From contig JAFWQE010000163.1 in the NCBI GenBank assembly GCA_017509155.1, positions 1 to 34,663 of the forward strand: a DNA stretch of 34,663 nt, written 5' to 3'. The notes beneath the pieces are model-generated. The model did not search any database and had not been told where the DNA came from. It saw nothing but the letters and a program-made list of their open reading frames with translations. How positions within the stretch are numbered: the stretch's first letter is position 1; each line of letters starts with the position of its first letter. The position numbers and the translations under genes were made by a program. Shown here in pieces: positions 22,255-30,488 of this stretch. The DNA is from Prevotella sp. (GTDB lineage Bacteria > Bacteroidota > Bacteroidia > Bacteroidales > Bacteroidaceae).

Positions 22255-24027
22255 ATGTCTAACTTTAAAAATGTAGAGCCGTTACAGGACTTCAACTGGG
22301 AAGAATTTGAGAATGGCTCAGCCGTAGGAACCAGCCGTGAAGAACTGACTAAGGCCTACGACGAAACGCTGAACAAAGTAAGCGAACATCAGGTGGTCGA
22401 CGGTACTGTTATCAGCATCGACAAAAAAGAAGTCATCGTAAACATCGGCTACAAGAGCGACGGCATCATCCCCGCCAGCGAGTTCCGCTACAACCCCGAC
22501 CTGAAGGTTGGCGACGTCGTGGAAGTTTACGTTGAGAACCAGGAAGACCGCAAAGGTCAGCTGCTCCTCTCTCACAAGAAGGCTCGTCTGAGCAAGAGCT
22601 GGGAGCGCGTCAACAACGCTCTGGACAACGAGGAGGTTATCCAGGGTTACATCAAGTGCCGCACGAAGGGCGGTATGATTGTAGACGTATTTGGCATCGA
22701 GGCATTCCTGCCCGGCAGCCAGATTGACGTTCACCCCATCCGCGACTACGACGTATTCGTAGGAAAGACCATGGAGTTCAAGGTGGTGAAAATCAACCAG
22801 GAATTCCGCAATGTCGTTGTCAGCCACAAGGCTCTCATCGAGGCTGAACTGGAAGCTCAGAAGAAGGAAATCATCTCTAAGCTTGAGAAAGGCCAGATTC
22901 TTGAGGGTACTGTCAAGAACATCACCAGCTACGGTGTGTTTGTTGACCTCGGTGGTGTTGACGGACTCATCCACATCACTGACCTTTCGTGGGGCCGCGT
23001 AAGCGATCCGCACGAGGTTGTGGCCCTCGACCAGAAGATCAATGTCGTGATTCTCGACTTCGACGACGAGAAGAAGCGCATTGCACTCGGTCTGAAGCAG
23101 CTCACACCGCATCCATGGGATGCTCTCGACGCTAACCTCAAGGTGGGCGACCACGTGAAAGGTAAGGTAGTCGTCATTGCCGACTACGGTGCATTCGTTG
23201 AAATCGCACCGGGCGTAGAGGGACTCATCCACGTCAGCGAGATGTCATGGAGCCAGCACCTGCGCAGTGCTCAGGAGTTCATGCACGTCGGCGACGAGGT
23301 GGAGGCTGTTATCCTCACCCTCGACCGCGAGGAGCGCAAGATGTCGCTCGGCATCAAGCAGCTCAAGGAAGACCCATGGGAGAGCATCGAGACGAAGTAT
23401 CCCGTTGGTTCGAAGCACACCGCTCGCGTACGCAACTTCACCAACTTCGGTATCTTCGTTGAGCTCGAGGAAGGTGTCGATGGTCTCATCCACATCAGCG
23501 ACCTCTCTTGGACCAAGAAGGTAAAGCATCCGTCTGAGTTCACTCAGGTCGGTGCCGACATCGAGGTTGTGGTGCTCGAGATTGACAAGGAGAACCGTCG
23601 TCTTTCTCTCGGCCACAAGCAGCTCGAGGACAATCCTTGGGACACCTACGAGACGCTCTATACTCCCGGAAGCGTACACACCGGTAAGATTACTGAGCTC
23701 ATGGACAAGGGTGCCGTGATTGCCCTGAACGAAGGTGGCGAAGGCTTTGCTACGCCTAAGCACCTGGTGAAGGAAGACGGCTCTCAGGCTCAGCTCGGTG
23801 AGGAGCTGTCCTTCAAGGTCATCGAGTTCGTGAAGGAAACCAAGCGTATCATCCTCTCTCACAGCCGCACCTTCGAAGAAGGTAAGGAAGAGACGAAGAA
23901 GGCTCCGCGCAAGCGTCCCGCCAAGAAGGAAGAGGCTCCCGCCATCAACAACGTGGCTGCAGGCACAACGCTTGGCGACATTGACGCTCTTGCCGAACTG
24001 AAGGCAAAGCTTGAAAAAGGAGAATAA
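22255..24027 (+). CDS. rpsA: 30S ribosomal protein S1
   Basis: 590-residue RNA-binding ribosomal protein with six S1 (OB-fold) repeats, starting near residues 47, 128, 213, 300, 385 and 475. Repeats 3 to 5 are closest to consensus (GVFVDLGGVDGLIHITDLSW, GAFVEIAPGVEGLIHVSEMSW split over the fourth, GIFVELEEGVDGLIHISDLSW). The C-terminus is a Lys/Glu/Pro-rich tail (KKAPRKRPAKKEEAP). S1 normally helps mRNAs onto the 30S subunit; in this phylum most genes lack Shine-Dalgarno sites. The start at 22255 follows an AT-rich leader. Codon use is strongly biased, as expected for a highly expressed gene. Confidence 0.96.
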   Translation: MSNFKNVEPLQDFNWEEFENGSAVGTSREELTKAYDETLNKVSEHQVVDGTVISIDKKEVIVNIGYKSDGIIPASEFRYNPDLKVGDVVEVYVENQEDRKGQLLLSHKKARLSKSWERVNNALDNEEVIQGYIKCRTKGGMIVDVFGIEAFLPGSQIDVHPIRDYDVFVGKTMEFKVVKINQEFRNVVVSHKALIEAELEAQKKEIISKLEKGQILEGTVKNITSYGVFVDLGGVDGLIHITDLSWGRVSDPHEVVALDQKINVVILDFDDEKKRIALGLKQLTPHPWDALDANLKVGDHVKGKVVVIADYGAFVEIAPGVEGLIHVSEMSWSQHLRSAQEFMHVGDEVEAVILTLDREERKMSLGIKQLKEDPWESIETKYPVGSKHTARVRNFTNFGIFVELEEGVDGLIHISDLSWTKKVKHPSEFTQVGADIEVVVLEIDKENRRLSLGHKQLEDNPWDTYETLYTPGSVHTGKITELMDKGAVIALNEGGEGFATPKHLVKEDGSQAQLGEELSFKVIEFVKETKRIILSHSRTFEEGKEETKKAPRKRPAKKEEAPAINNVAAGTTLGDIDALAELKAKLEKGE

Positions 24028-24056
24028 ATCCTCCACTTCAAACGTATAAAACAAGG

Positions 24057-24090
24057 AATCCCGCTGTCACATCGACGGCGGGATTTTTTT
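24057..24090 (+). terminator. Intrinsic terminator of rpsA
   Basis: AATCCCGC (24057-24064) pairs with GCGGGATT (24078-24085), with extra GTC/GAC pairing inside, followed by seven T. Confidence 0.88.
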
Positions 24091-24225
24091 ATGCGGAGAG
24101 GCCCCCTTCTTTCCTTTCCTGTCGGATGCCATCCGACAAAACCGCCCTCTACTGCCCGGTAGGCACTTCCCTCGCCTTCTTGTGGGAAAAAGCGCGAGCC
24201 GGTGGTAGTTTTCGAATCTCCGCAT
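24091..24225. other. Folded or MITE-like intergenic element
   Basis: A 135-base stretch bounded by ATGCGGAGA (24091-24099) and its exact complement TCTCCGCAT (24217-24225). Inside are the near-perfect palindrome TGTCGGATGCCATCCGACA, a CTAC-TGCCCG-GTAG hairpin and several C-rich/G-rich segments that could pair. It follows the rpsA terminator and precedes the thrA promoter. It could be a small mobile repeat or a structured RNA; nothing in it looks coding. Confidence 0.5.
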
Positions 24226-24257
24226 GAAAGTCCATAACAAAAAACTGAACGAAAAAT

Positions 24258-24288
24258 TTTGATAGTTTCCGTTTTTGCCTTACCTTTG
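24258..24288 (+). promoter_or_regulatory. Promoter of the threonine operon
   Basis: TTTG (24258-24261), 19-base spacer, TACCTTTG (24281-24288). The expected leader is about 75 bases; GTGCA/TGCAC can pair within it. I see no Thr/Ile-rich leader peptide. Confidence 0.75.
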
Positions 24289-24369
24289 CATCAATTTTAC
24301 AGACAGTGCAACATAGCCTTCATTCGTAAGAGGGTGCACGTCGGGGAAAACAATGATTCATCAATCAAA

Positions 24370-26835
24370 ATGAAAGTATTAAAATTCGGCGGAACATCGG
24401 TAGGTTCCGTGACAAGCATTCAGAGCTTGAAAAAAATTGTGGAGCGCGAAGCGCGCGAACAACAAGTAGTAGTAGTGGTGAGTGCCCTTGGTGGCGTCAC
24501 CGACAAACTGATCCTTACGGCACGTAAGGCCCTGCAAGGCGATGAGTCTTACCGCAGCGACTTTGAACAGATGGTGGATCGTCACCACCAGATGATCGAC
24601 ACTACGGTGACTGACACACGCCGACGCGAAGAACTCTTCAACAAGGTTGACGCTTTGTTTGAGCAGTTGAAGAGCATCCTCTTCGGTGTCTTCCTTATTC
24701 ACGACCTCAGCGAAAAGACACTCGACGCCATCGTTAGCTACGGCGAGCGGCTCAGTTCGAACATCGTGGCAACTATTATCAAAGGCGGACGAAGGATGAA
24801 TGCCCGCGACTTCATTCGGACAGAGAGAAAGAACGGACGCCATGTGCTCGACGCCGACCTTACCCGCACGCTCGTTCGACAGGCGTTCGGCGCCGACGAT
24901 GACCCCAAGGGTGAACGTAGGAACGCATGGAAGGTAGCGGTGGTGCCGGGATTCATCAGCCGAGACAAGGACACTGGCGAGACAACCAATCTTGGACGTG
25001 GGGGCAGTGACTACACGGCAGCAATCATCGCCGCGGCACTCGATGCTGAATCGCTCGAGATATGGACCGACGTCGACGGATTCATGACAGCAGACCCACG
25101 TGTCATCAAGACAGCTTATACCATCAACGAACTCTCATACATAGAGGCCATGGAGCTCTGCAACTTCGGCGCCAAGGTCATCTATCCCCCTACCATCTAT
25201 CCTGTCTGCGTGAAGAACATACCCATTCGCGTGAAGAACACATTCAACCCGAAACATCCTGGCACGCTCATCAAGCAGAAGATAGAGAACGACGACAAGC
25301 CCATCAAGGGCATATCGAGCATCAGCGGCACATCGCTCATCACCGTCTCTGGACTCTCCATGGTAGGTGTTATCGGTGTGAACCGCCGCATCTTCTCACG
25401 ACTCGCAGACAATGGCATCTCGGTGTTCATCGTCTCGCAGGCATCGTCGGAGAACTCCACCAGTATCGGTGTCAGGGACGAAGACGCCAAGGAGGCCATC
25501 AACGTGCTCAACGAAGAGTTTGCCAAGGAGATTGACACCGGCGCCATGTTCCCCATGCATGCAGAGAGCGGACTTGCTACCATCGCTATCGTGGGCGAGA
25601 ACATGAAGCACACACCAGGTATCGCCGGAAAACTGTTCGGCACACTCGGACGCAGTGGTATCTCCGTGATTGCCTGTGCTCAGGGCGCCTCGGAGACGAA
25701 CATCTCGTTTGTCATTGAGGGCCGCTACCTACGCAAGGCGCTAAACGTGCTCCACGACTCATTCTTCCTGTCCGAATACAACGTGCTCAACCTGTTTGTC
25801 TGTGGTGTGGGCACGGTGGGCAGCAAGCTTCTGGAACAGGTGAGAAGCCAGTATGAAGAGCTGAAGCAGAACCGACGTCTGAAGCTGAACGTGGTGGGCA
25901 TCGCCAGTTCACGCAACGCCATCTTCAACCGCGACGGCATCGACCTCGACACCTATAAGACTATGCTGAAGGAGTCGGAGCCCAGCAACATCGAACGCCT
26001 CAGAGACGAGGTGCTTGGCATGAACATCTTCAACAGCGTGTTCGTGGACTGCACTGCCAGCAAGGAAGTGGCATCACTCTACCAGACCTTCATCGACCAT
26101 AACATCAGCGTGATAGCAGCCAACAAGATTGCTGCGTCTTCCGACTACGAGAGCTACGCACGTCTGAAGAAGACGGCGCTGGCACGTGGCGTGAAGTTCA
26201 GATTTGAGACCAATGTGGGCGCAGGACTTCCCATTATCGGTACTATCAACGACCTGTGCAACTCAGGTGACCGCATTCTTCGCATCGAGGCTGTACTCAG
26301 CGGAACGCTCAACTTCATCTTCAACACCCTTTCGGCTTCTGTTCCCTTCTCCCAGACGGTGAAGATGGCTAAGGAGCAGGGGTATAGTGAACCCGACCCA
26401 CGCATCGACCTGAGCGGGAAAGACGTAGTGCGAAAGCTCGTCATCCTCACTCGCGAGGCAGGCTACCGCGTTGAGCAGGAGGATGTGGAGAAGAGGCTTT
26501 TCGTGCCCGACGAGTATTTCCAGGGAACTGCCGACGACTTCTGGAAAAAGCTTCCTCAGCTCGACGCAGACTTTGAAAGCCGCCGCCAGCAACTTGAAAA
26601 AGAAGGAAAGCGGTGGCGCTTCGTGGCAACCATGGAACTTGGCAAGACCAGTGTGGCTCTGAAGGAAATTGAGATGGGACATCCGTTCTACAATCTGGAG
26701 GGAAGCAACAACATTGTGCTGCTCACTACAGAACGTTACCGCGAATACCCCATGCTCATACAGGGATACGGTGCAGGTGCCAGCGTCACCGCCGCCGGCG
26801 TGTTTGCAAACATCATGAGTATAGCCAATATCTAA
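24370..26835 (+). CDS. thrA: Bifunctional aspartate kinase / homoserine dehydrogenase I
   Basis: Catalyses the first and third steps from aspartate to threonine and methionine. The 821-residue length matches ThrA. Residues 1-300 form the kinase (KFGGTSVGS at the start, GRGGSDYTAAIIAAAL, WTDVDGFMTADPR), about 310-460 the paired ACT domains that bind the feedback inhibitor, and about 470-821 the dehydrogenase (Rossmann VCGVGTVGSKLL at 477-488; AANKIAAS; GLPIIGTINDL; EPDPRIDLSGKDV). I start at the ATG at 24370, since the frame upstream lies beyond the promoter and KFGGTS must be close to the N-terminus. It is followed by the kinase-like mutase gene after eight bases. Confidence 0.96.
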   Translation: MKVLKFGGTSVGSVTSIQSLKKIVEREAREQQVVVVVSALGGVTDKLILTARKALQGDESYRSDFEQMVDRHHQMIDTTVTDTRRREELFNKVDALFEQLKSILFGVFLIHDLSEKTLDAIVSYGERLSSNIVATIIKGGRRMNARDFIRTERKNGRHVLDADLTRTLVRQAFGADDDPKGERRNAWKVAVVPGFISRDKDTGETTNLGRGGSDYTAAIIAAALDAESLEIWTDVDGFMTADPRVIKTAYTINELSYIEAMELCNFGAKVIYPPTIYPVCVKNIPIRVKNTFNPKHPGTLIKQKIENDDKPIKGISSISGTSLITVSGLSMVGVIGVNRRIFSRLADNGISVFIVSQASSENSTSIGVRDEDAKEAINVLNEEFAKEIDTGAMFPMHAESGLATIAIVGENMKHTPGIAGKLFGTLGRSGISVIACAQGASETNISFVIEGRYLRKALNVLHDSFFLSEYNVLNLFVCGVGTVGSKLLEQVRSQYEELKQNRRLKLNVVGIASSRNAIFNRDGIDLDTYKTMLKESEPSNIERLRDEVLGMNIFNSVFVDCTASKEVASLYQTFIDHNISVIAANKIAASSDYESYARLKKTALARGVKFRFETNVGAGLPIIGTINDLCNSGDRILRIEAVLSGTLNFIFNTLSASVPFSQTVKMAKEQGYSEPDPRIDLSGKDVVRKLVILTREAGYRVEQEDVEKRLFVPDEYFQGTADDFWKKLPQLDADFESRRQQLEKEGKRWRFVATMELGKTSVALKEIEMGHPFYNLEGSNNIVLLTTERYREYPMLIQGYGAGASVTAAGVFANIMSIANI

Positions 26836-26843
26836 GCACTGTC

Positions 26844-28103
26844 ATGAAACACATTATATTATTAGGCGACGGCATGGCCGACAAACCTGTAGATCGCATA
26901 GGCGGTAAGACACTGCTACAGCACGCAAAGACTCCATACATGGACCTGTTGGCCCGCAAAGGACGCACAGGCCGTCTGATTACCGTGCCCGAAGGATTTC
27001 CTCCAGGCAGCGAGGTGGCCAATACTGCCATTCTGGGCTATGACCTCAACGAAGTGTATGAGGGCCGTGGCCCCCTCGAGGCTGCTAGCATCGGATACGA
27101 GATGGCCGACGACGATCTGGCACTGCGCTGCAACATCATCACGCTGGAGGACGGACACATTATCACACACAACGGCGGCAACCTGCAGACAGAGGACGGC
27201 GACAAGCTGATAGGCTATCTGAATGACACTCTCGGCTCCGACCGCGTCAGGTTCATCACCGGCATACAATACCGTCATCTGCTGGTCATTAAGGGAGGCA
27301 ACAAGCACATCGTCTGCGCCCCACCCCACGACCATCCCAATGAGCCCTGGCAGCCTTTGTTAGTGAAGGCCGAAGAGGGCTATGCTGAGACAGAACAGAC
27401 AGGACGGCTAACGCCTCAGGAAACAGCCGACCTGATTAACGATCTCATCTTACGCTCACAACAGCTGTTGCCACAGCATCCCTACAACAAGGAGCGCGCC
27501 AGTCAGGGCAAGCGACAGGCCAACAGCATCTGGCCTTGGAGCGGTGGCTACCGCCCGTCAATGAAGACCATCATGCAGCTTTGGCCGCAGGTACAATCGG
27601 GCAGTGTCATCTCGGCCGTCGACCTGATCAGAGGCATTGGCCATTATGCCGGGCTCGACATTGTGAAAGTGGATGGTGCTACGGGACTTTCCGACACCAA
27701 CTACGAGGGAAAGGCACAGGCTGCCATCGACGCCTTGAAAACACAGGACTTCGTGTTCCTACACGTAGAAGCAAGCGATGAGGCAGGCCACGACGGCGAC
27801 CTGGAACTGAAGATACGCACCATAGAGGATTTCGACAAACGCATTGTCCGCACCATCTACGAGGAAGTGAGCCAGTGGGACGAAGAAGTGTGCATAGCCA
27901 TACTGCCCGACCACTTCACGCCCGTTGAAATGAGAATTCACGTGGGCGACCCCGTGCCGTTCCTCATCTGGCATCGCAGCATCAAACCCGATGACGTGGA
28001 CCGCTACGACGAGGTGAGTTGCGTTGGCGGCGCCTATGGCATGCTCAGGCTGCAAGAGTTCATGCAGACGTTTACGGCTCCACAGCCCACAACAACAGAA
28101 TAA
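26844..28103 (+). CDS. Phosphoglycerate-mutase-like protein, proposed homoserine kinase
   Basis: 419-residue protein of the alkaline-phosphatase superfamily, related to the archaeal-type cofactor-independent phosphoglycerate mutase (ApgM). Metal-binding and phospho-Ser motifs are visible: IILLGDGMADKP (D9) and PPGSEVANTAILGYD (S56), later HVEASDEAGHDGD and ILPDHFTPVE. Sequences of this subgroup placed between thrA and thrC have been proposed to serve as homoserine kinase, since such operons lack thrB. Both neighbours here fit that: thrA is 8 bases upstream and thrC 18 bases downstream, and no GHMP-type ThrB is in the window. Glycolytic mutase activity is the alternative. Confidence 0.85.
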   Translation: MKHIILLGDGMADKPVDRIGGKTLLQHAKTPYMDLLARKGRTGRLITVPEGFPPGSEVANTAILGYDLNEVYEGRGPLEAASIGYEMADDDLALRCNIITLEDGHIITHNGGNLQTEDGDKLIGYLNDTLGSDRVRFITGIQYRHLLVIKGGNKHIVCAPPHDHPNEPWQPLLVKAEEGYAETEQTGRLTPQETADLINDLILRSQQLLPQHPYNKERASQGKRQANSIWPWSGGYRPSMKTIMQLWPQVQSGSVISAVDLIRGIGHYAGLDIVKVDGATGLSDTNYEGKAQAAIDALKTQDFVFLHVEASDEAGHDGDLELKIRTIEDFDKRIVRTIYEEVSQWDEEVCIAILPDHFTPVEMRIHVGDPVPFLIWHRSIKPDDVDRYDEVSCVGGAYGMLRLQEFMQTFTAPQPTTTE

Positions 28104-28121
28104 ACAAGCACATCCACTTAT

Positions 28122-29414
28122 ATGAATTACTATAGCACAAACAAAAAAGCGCCCTTGGCATCGCTGGAAAAAGCGGTGGTCAAAGGTCTGGCAGAAGACA
28201 GGGGTCTCTACATGCCCGAGCGCATCAAGCCACTCCCCCAGTCTTTCTTTGATAGCATTCAAGATTTGTCATTTCATCAGATTGCCTATACTGTTGCCGA
28301 CGCATTCTTTGGCGAGGACGTAGAGGCCGACAGCCTGCGCAGGATTGTGGAAGACACCCTGTCGTTCCCCTGTCCAGTGGTCAAGGTCACCGACCAGATA
28401 TACAGTCTCGAACTCTTCCACGGGCCTACGCTTGCCTTTAAGGACGTAGGCGCAAGGTTCATGGCACGCCTGCTTCAGTATTTCAACAAAGAGGAAAAAG
28501 TGAATGTCCTCGTGGCAACATCTGGCGACACAGGCTCGGCCGTGGCCAACGGTTTCCTTGGCGTTGAGGGCATCCATGTCTACGTTCTCTACCCCAAGGG
28601 AAAGGTGAGCCCCATACAGGAGTGTCAGTTCACAACGCTGGGACAGAACATCACCGCCATCGAGGTGGACGGCGTGTTCGACGATTGTCAGGCATTGGTC
28701 AAGAATGCTTTCATGGATGATGAACTGAATGCCCACATGCGCCTCACCTCTGCCAACAGCATCAATGTGGCGCGTTTCCTGCCGCAGTCGTTCTATTATT
28801 TCCAGGCGTTCGCCCAGATGAAGAAGCTCGGCAAGGCCGACGACCTCGTGATGTGCGTGCCCAGCGGCAACTTCGGCAACATCTGCTCGGCATTGTTCGG
28901 CCATGCGATGGGGTTGCCCTTCAAGCGGTTCATTGCCGCCAACAACGCCAACGACATTTTCTACAACTACCTGCGCACTGGCGTTTACGAGCCCAAGCCT
29001 TCTGTTCAGACGCTTGCCAATGCCATGGACGTAGGCGACCCCAGCAACTTCGCACGTATCTATGAACTGTACGGAAAGAGCCACAGCCGCATCACGAAGC
29101 TCATCAGCGGTGCCACCTACAGCGACGAGCAGATTGCCAAGACCATGCAGGAATGCTACGGACAGACAGGCTATATGCTCGACCCACATGGCGCCTGCGG
29201 ATATCAGGCACTGGAAGACCTTCTGCAAGAAGGAGAGACGGGGGTGTTCTGCGAAACAGCCCATCCTGCGAAGTTCAAGGAAAAGGTAGACCGCATACTG
29301 GGAATAGACACGCCCATCCCTGCACGTCTTGCTGAATTTATGAAGGGAACAAAACAGAGTATTCCCATGTCGAAAGACTTCAGCGATTTCAAGAAATACC
29401 TAATGGAGCAGTAA
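28122..29414 (+). CDS. thrC: Threonine synthase
   Basis: PLP enzyme converting O-phosphohomoserine to threonine, last step of the pathway. The 430-residue protein has the N-terminal YYSTNKKAPLASLEKAV, the PLP lysine K107 in GPTLAFKDVGARF, ATSGDTGSAVANGF, and CVPSGNFGNICSAL for the phosphate. It belongs to the longer, Gram-negative type. It is the third gene of the threonine operon and is followed by a strong terminator. Confidence 0.96.
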   Translation: MNYYSTNKKAPLASLEKAVVKGLAEDRGLYMPERIKPLPQSFFDSIQDLSFHQIAYTVADAFFGEDVEADSLRRIVEDTLSFPCPVVKVTDQIYSLELFHGPTLAFKDVGARFMARLLQYFNKEEKVNVLVATSGDTGSAVANGFLGVEGIHVYVLYPKGKVSPIQECQFTTLGQNITAIEVDGVFDDCQALVKNAFMDDELNAHMRLTSANSINVARFLPQSFYYFQAFAQMKKLGKADDLVMCVPSGNFGNICSALFGHAMGLPFKRFIAANNANDIFYNYLRTGVYEPKPSVQTLANAMDVGDPSNFARIYELYGKSHSRITKLISGATYSDEQIAKTMQECYGQTGYMLDPHGACGYQALEDLLQEGETGVFCETAHPAKFKEKVDRILGIDTPIPARLAEFMKGTKQSIPMSKDFSDFKKYLMEQ

Positions 29415-29436
29415 CACAACAACCATTCATCACAAA

Positions 29437-29490
29437 TAGAGATGCCATCCCGGCCACATATCAAAGGGCACCGATGGCATCTCTATTTTT
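29437..29490 (+). terminator. Intrinsic terminator of the threonine operon
   Basis: TAGAGATGCCATC (29437-29449) pairs perfectly with GATGGCATCTCTA (29473-29485) followed by TTTTT. It sits between convergent genes and may also slow transcription from the TetR side. Confidence 0.85.
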
Positions 29491-29500
29491 CTTTGCAACT

Positions 29501-30133
29501 TCAAAGCGAGCCATTCTCGGCATAGCTGCGGTCAAGGATTCTCCGTCCTTTTTCGGTGCAGATGCCTCTCAGCTGAACATTGACGAACGTTTCGAAGATA
29601 TCTTTCAGTGGGAACTGCTCATACATACGTGTGTTCATGATGTAGCTGAGCTGTGCGTCGGTGAGGAGCGAGAAAATGTCGTAGCTGACGTCTTTTCTGA
29701 AAAAGCCGCTCTCCACGCCTTTGAGGAAGAATGCCATGGACTGCTGCCGGTTCTCCTCGAACGTAGCTGTGAGGTATTCCTTGACGGGCTTATAGCGGCT
29801 GAGCTCAGAATAAAAGAGCGGCGAGACTACACCCAGCTCGTGGATTTTCTGACGGAGCACCATGACGATGAGCTGCATCACATTCTCAGCCTTCAGTGAA
29901 AACTCATTGAGTTCTTTTTTTCGCCTCTCGTGCTCGCGGATGATGACCTCCAGCAATAGCTGTTCCTTATTGGCGTACTCCTCATATAGAGTGCGCTTGG
30001 AGATGGCGAGCGACTGGGCGATGTCATCCATCCTGACACTCTTGATACCCTTCTCCTTGAAAAGACTCACGGCCTTTTCAAGAATCTTCAGGCGCAAGTC
30101 AGGACGTGAGGTAGTAGATTCGTTCTTCTGCAT
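29501..30133 (-). CDS. TetR/AcrR-family transcriptional regulator
   Basis: 210-residue repressor-type protein. Residues 13-60 form the helix-turn-helix domain: LKILEKAVSLFKEKGIKSVRMDDIAQSL followed by the recognition-helix text SKRTLYEEYANKEQLL, standard for the family. The rest is a variable ligand-binding domain. It lies convergent with thrC and divergent from maeB, with a 355-base shared upstream region, so control of itself or of maeB is possible but not shown. Confidence 0.9.
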   Translation of the reverse strand: MQKNESTTSRPDLRLKILEKAVSLFKEKGIKSVRMDDIAQSLAISKRTLYEEYANKEQLLLEVIIREHERRKKELNEFSLKAENVMQLIVMVLRQKIHELGVVSPLFYSELSRYKPVKEYLTATFEENRQQSMAFFLKGVESGFFRKDVSYDIFSLLTDAQLSYIMNTRMYEQFPLKDIFETFVNVQLRGICTEKGRRILDRSYAENGSL

Positions 30134-30235
30134 CGTAATCTTGTTTTCTTTTCGCCCCTGTAGCTTCCACTCTTATTTAGGAGTGAGGCAGGAAGACGAG
30201 GTGATGAATCATCAAGGATGAATGTGATTCTTGTG

Positions 30236-30243
30236 CAAAGATA
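30236..30243 (-). promoter_or_regulatory. -7 promoter box of the TetR gene
   Basis: TATCTTTG on the minus strand, exact TAnnTTTG, about 100 bases before the start codon. Confidence 0.55.
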
Positions 30244-30348
30244 GAAAAAATATTCAGAAAAAAATACATGCAGGCAACGATTTTTAGCTTTTACCCCATT
30301 CTTTGCGTTAATGTTCTGAAAAAATAGCGGTTTTTTAAATGATTTTAG

Positions 30349-30369
30349 TAACTTTGCCGATAAATCGGC
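30349..30369 (+). promoter_or_regulatory. -7 box and overlapping palindrome upstream of maeB
   Basis: TAACTTTG (30349-30356) is an exact TAnnTTTG. Its last base begins the perfect inverted repeat GCCGAT-AA-ATCGGC (30356-30369), which would cover the transcription start. That position suits an operator. A -33 TTTG is not visible, as might be expected for an activator- or repressor-controlled promoter. Confidence 0.55.
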
Positions 30370-30488
30370 GAGGTTCCTTCGTACGGGTTACAAAAAGAAA
30401 CCGCTCTTTTGACTTTCACCCTACTTTTCACCACCTTGTCATAGACAGTAAAAAGATTGTATTTTCAAAGACTTATTAATAACACATT

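Larger units (their letters stand above)
30134..30488. other. Divergent upstream region of the TetR gene and maeB
   Basis: Carries the -7 boxes of both genes, a hairpin CACTC-TTATTTAG-GAGTG with outer CTTCC/GGAAG pairing (about 30165-30196) in the TetR leader, and the perfect palindrome GCCGATAAATCGGC (30356-30369) beside the maeB -7 box. The maeB leader is about 125 bases and contains no gene. Confidence 0.6.

Noticed and set aside
22318-23232. 304-codon frame opposite rpsA
   Set aside because: Antisense to six clear S1 repeats; caused by the biased codon use of rpsA.
24289-24369. Leader-peptide attenuator upstream of thrA
   Set aside because: No frame rich in Thr or Ile codons and no terminator hairpin with U-run between promoter and thrA.
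28269-29264. 331-codon frame opposite thrC
   Set aside because: Antisense to a complete threonine synthase with its PLP lysine; no protein features of its own.
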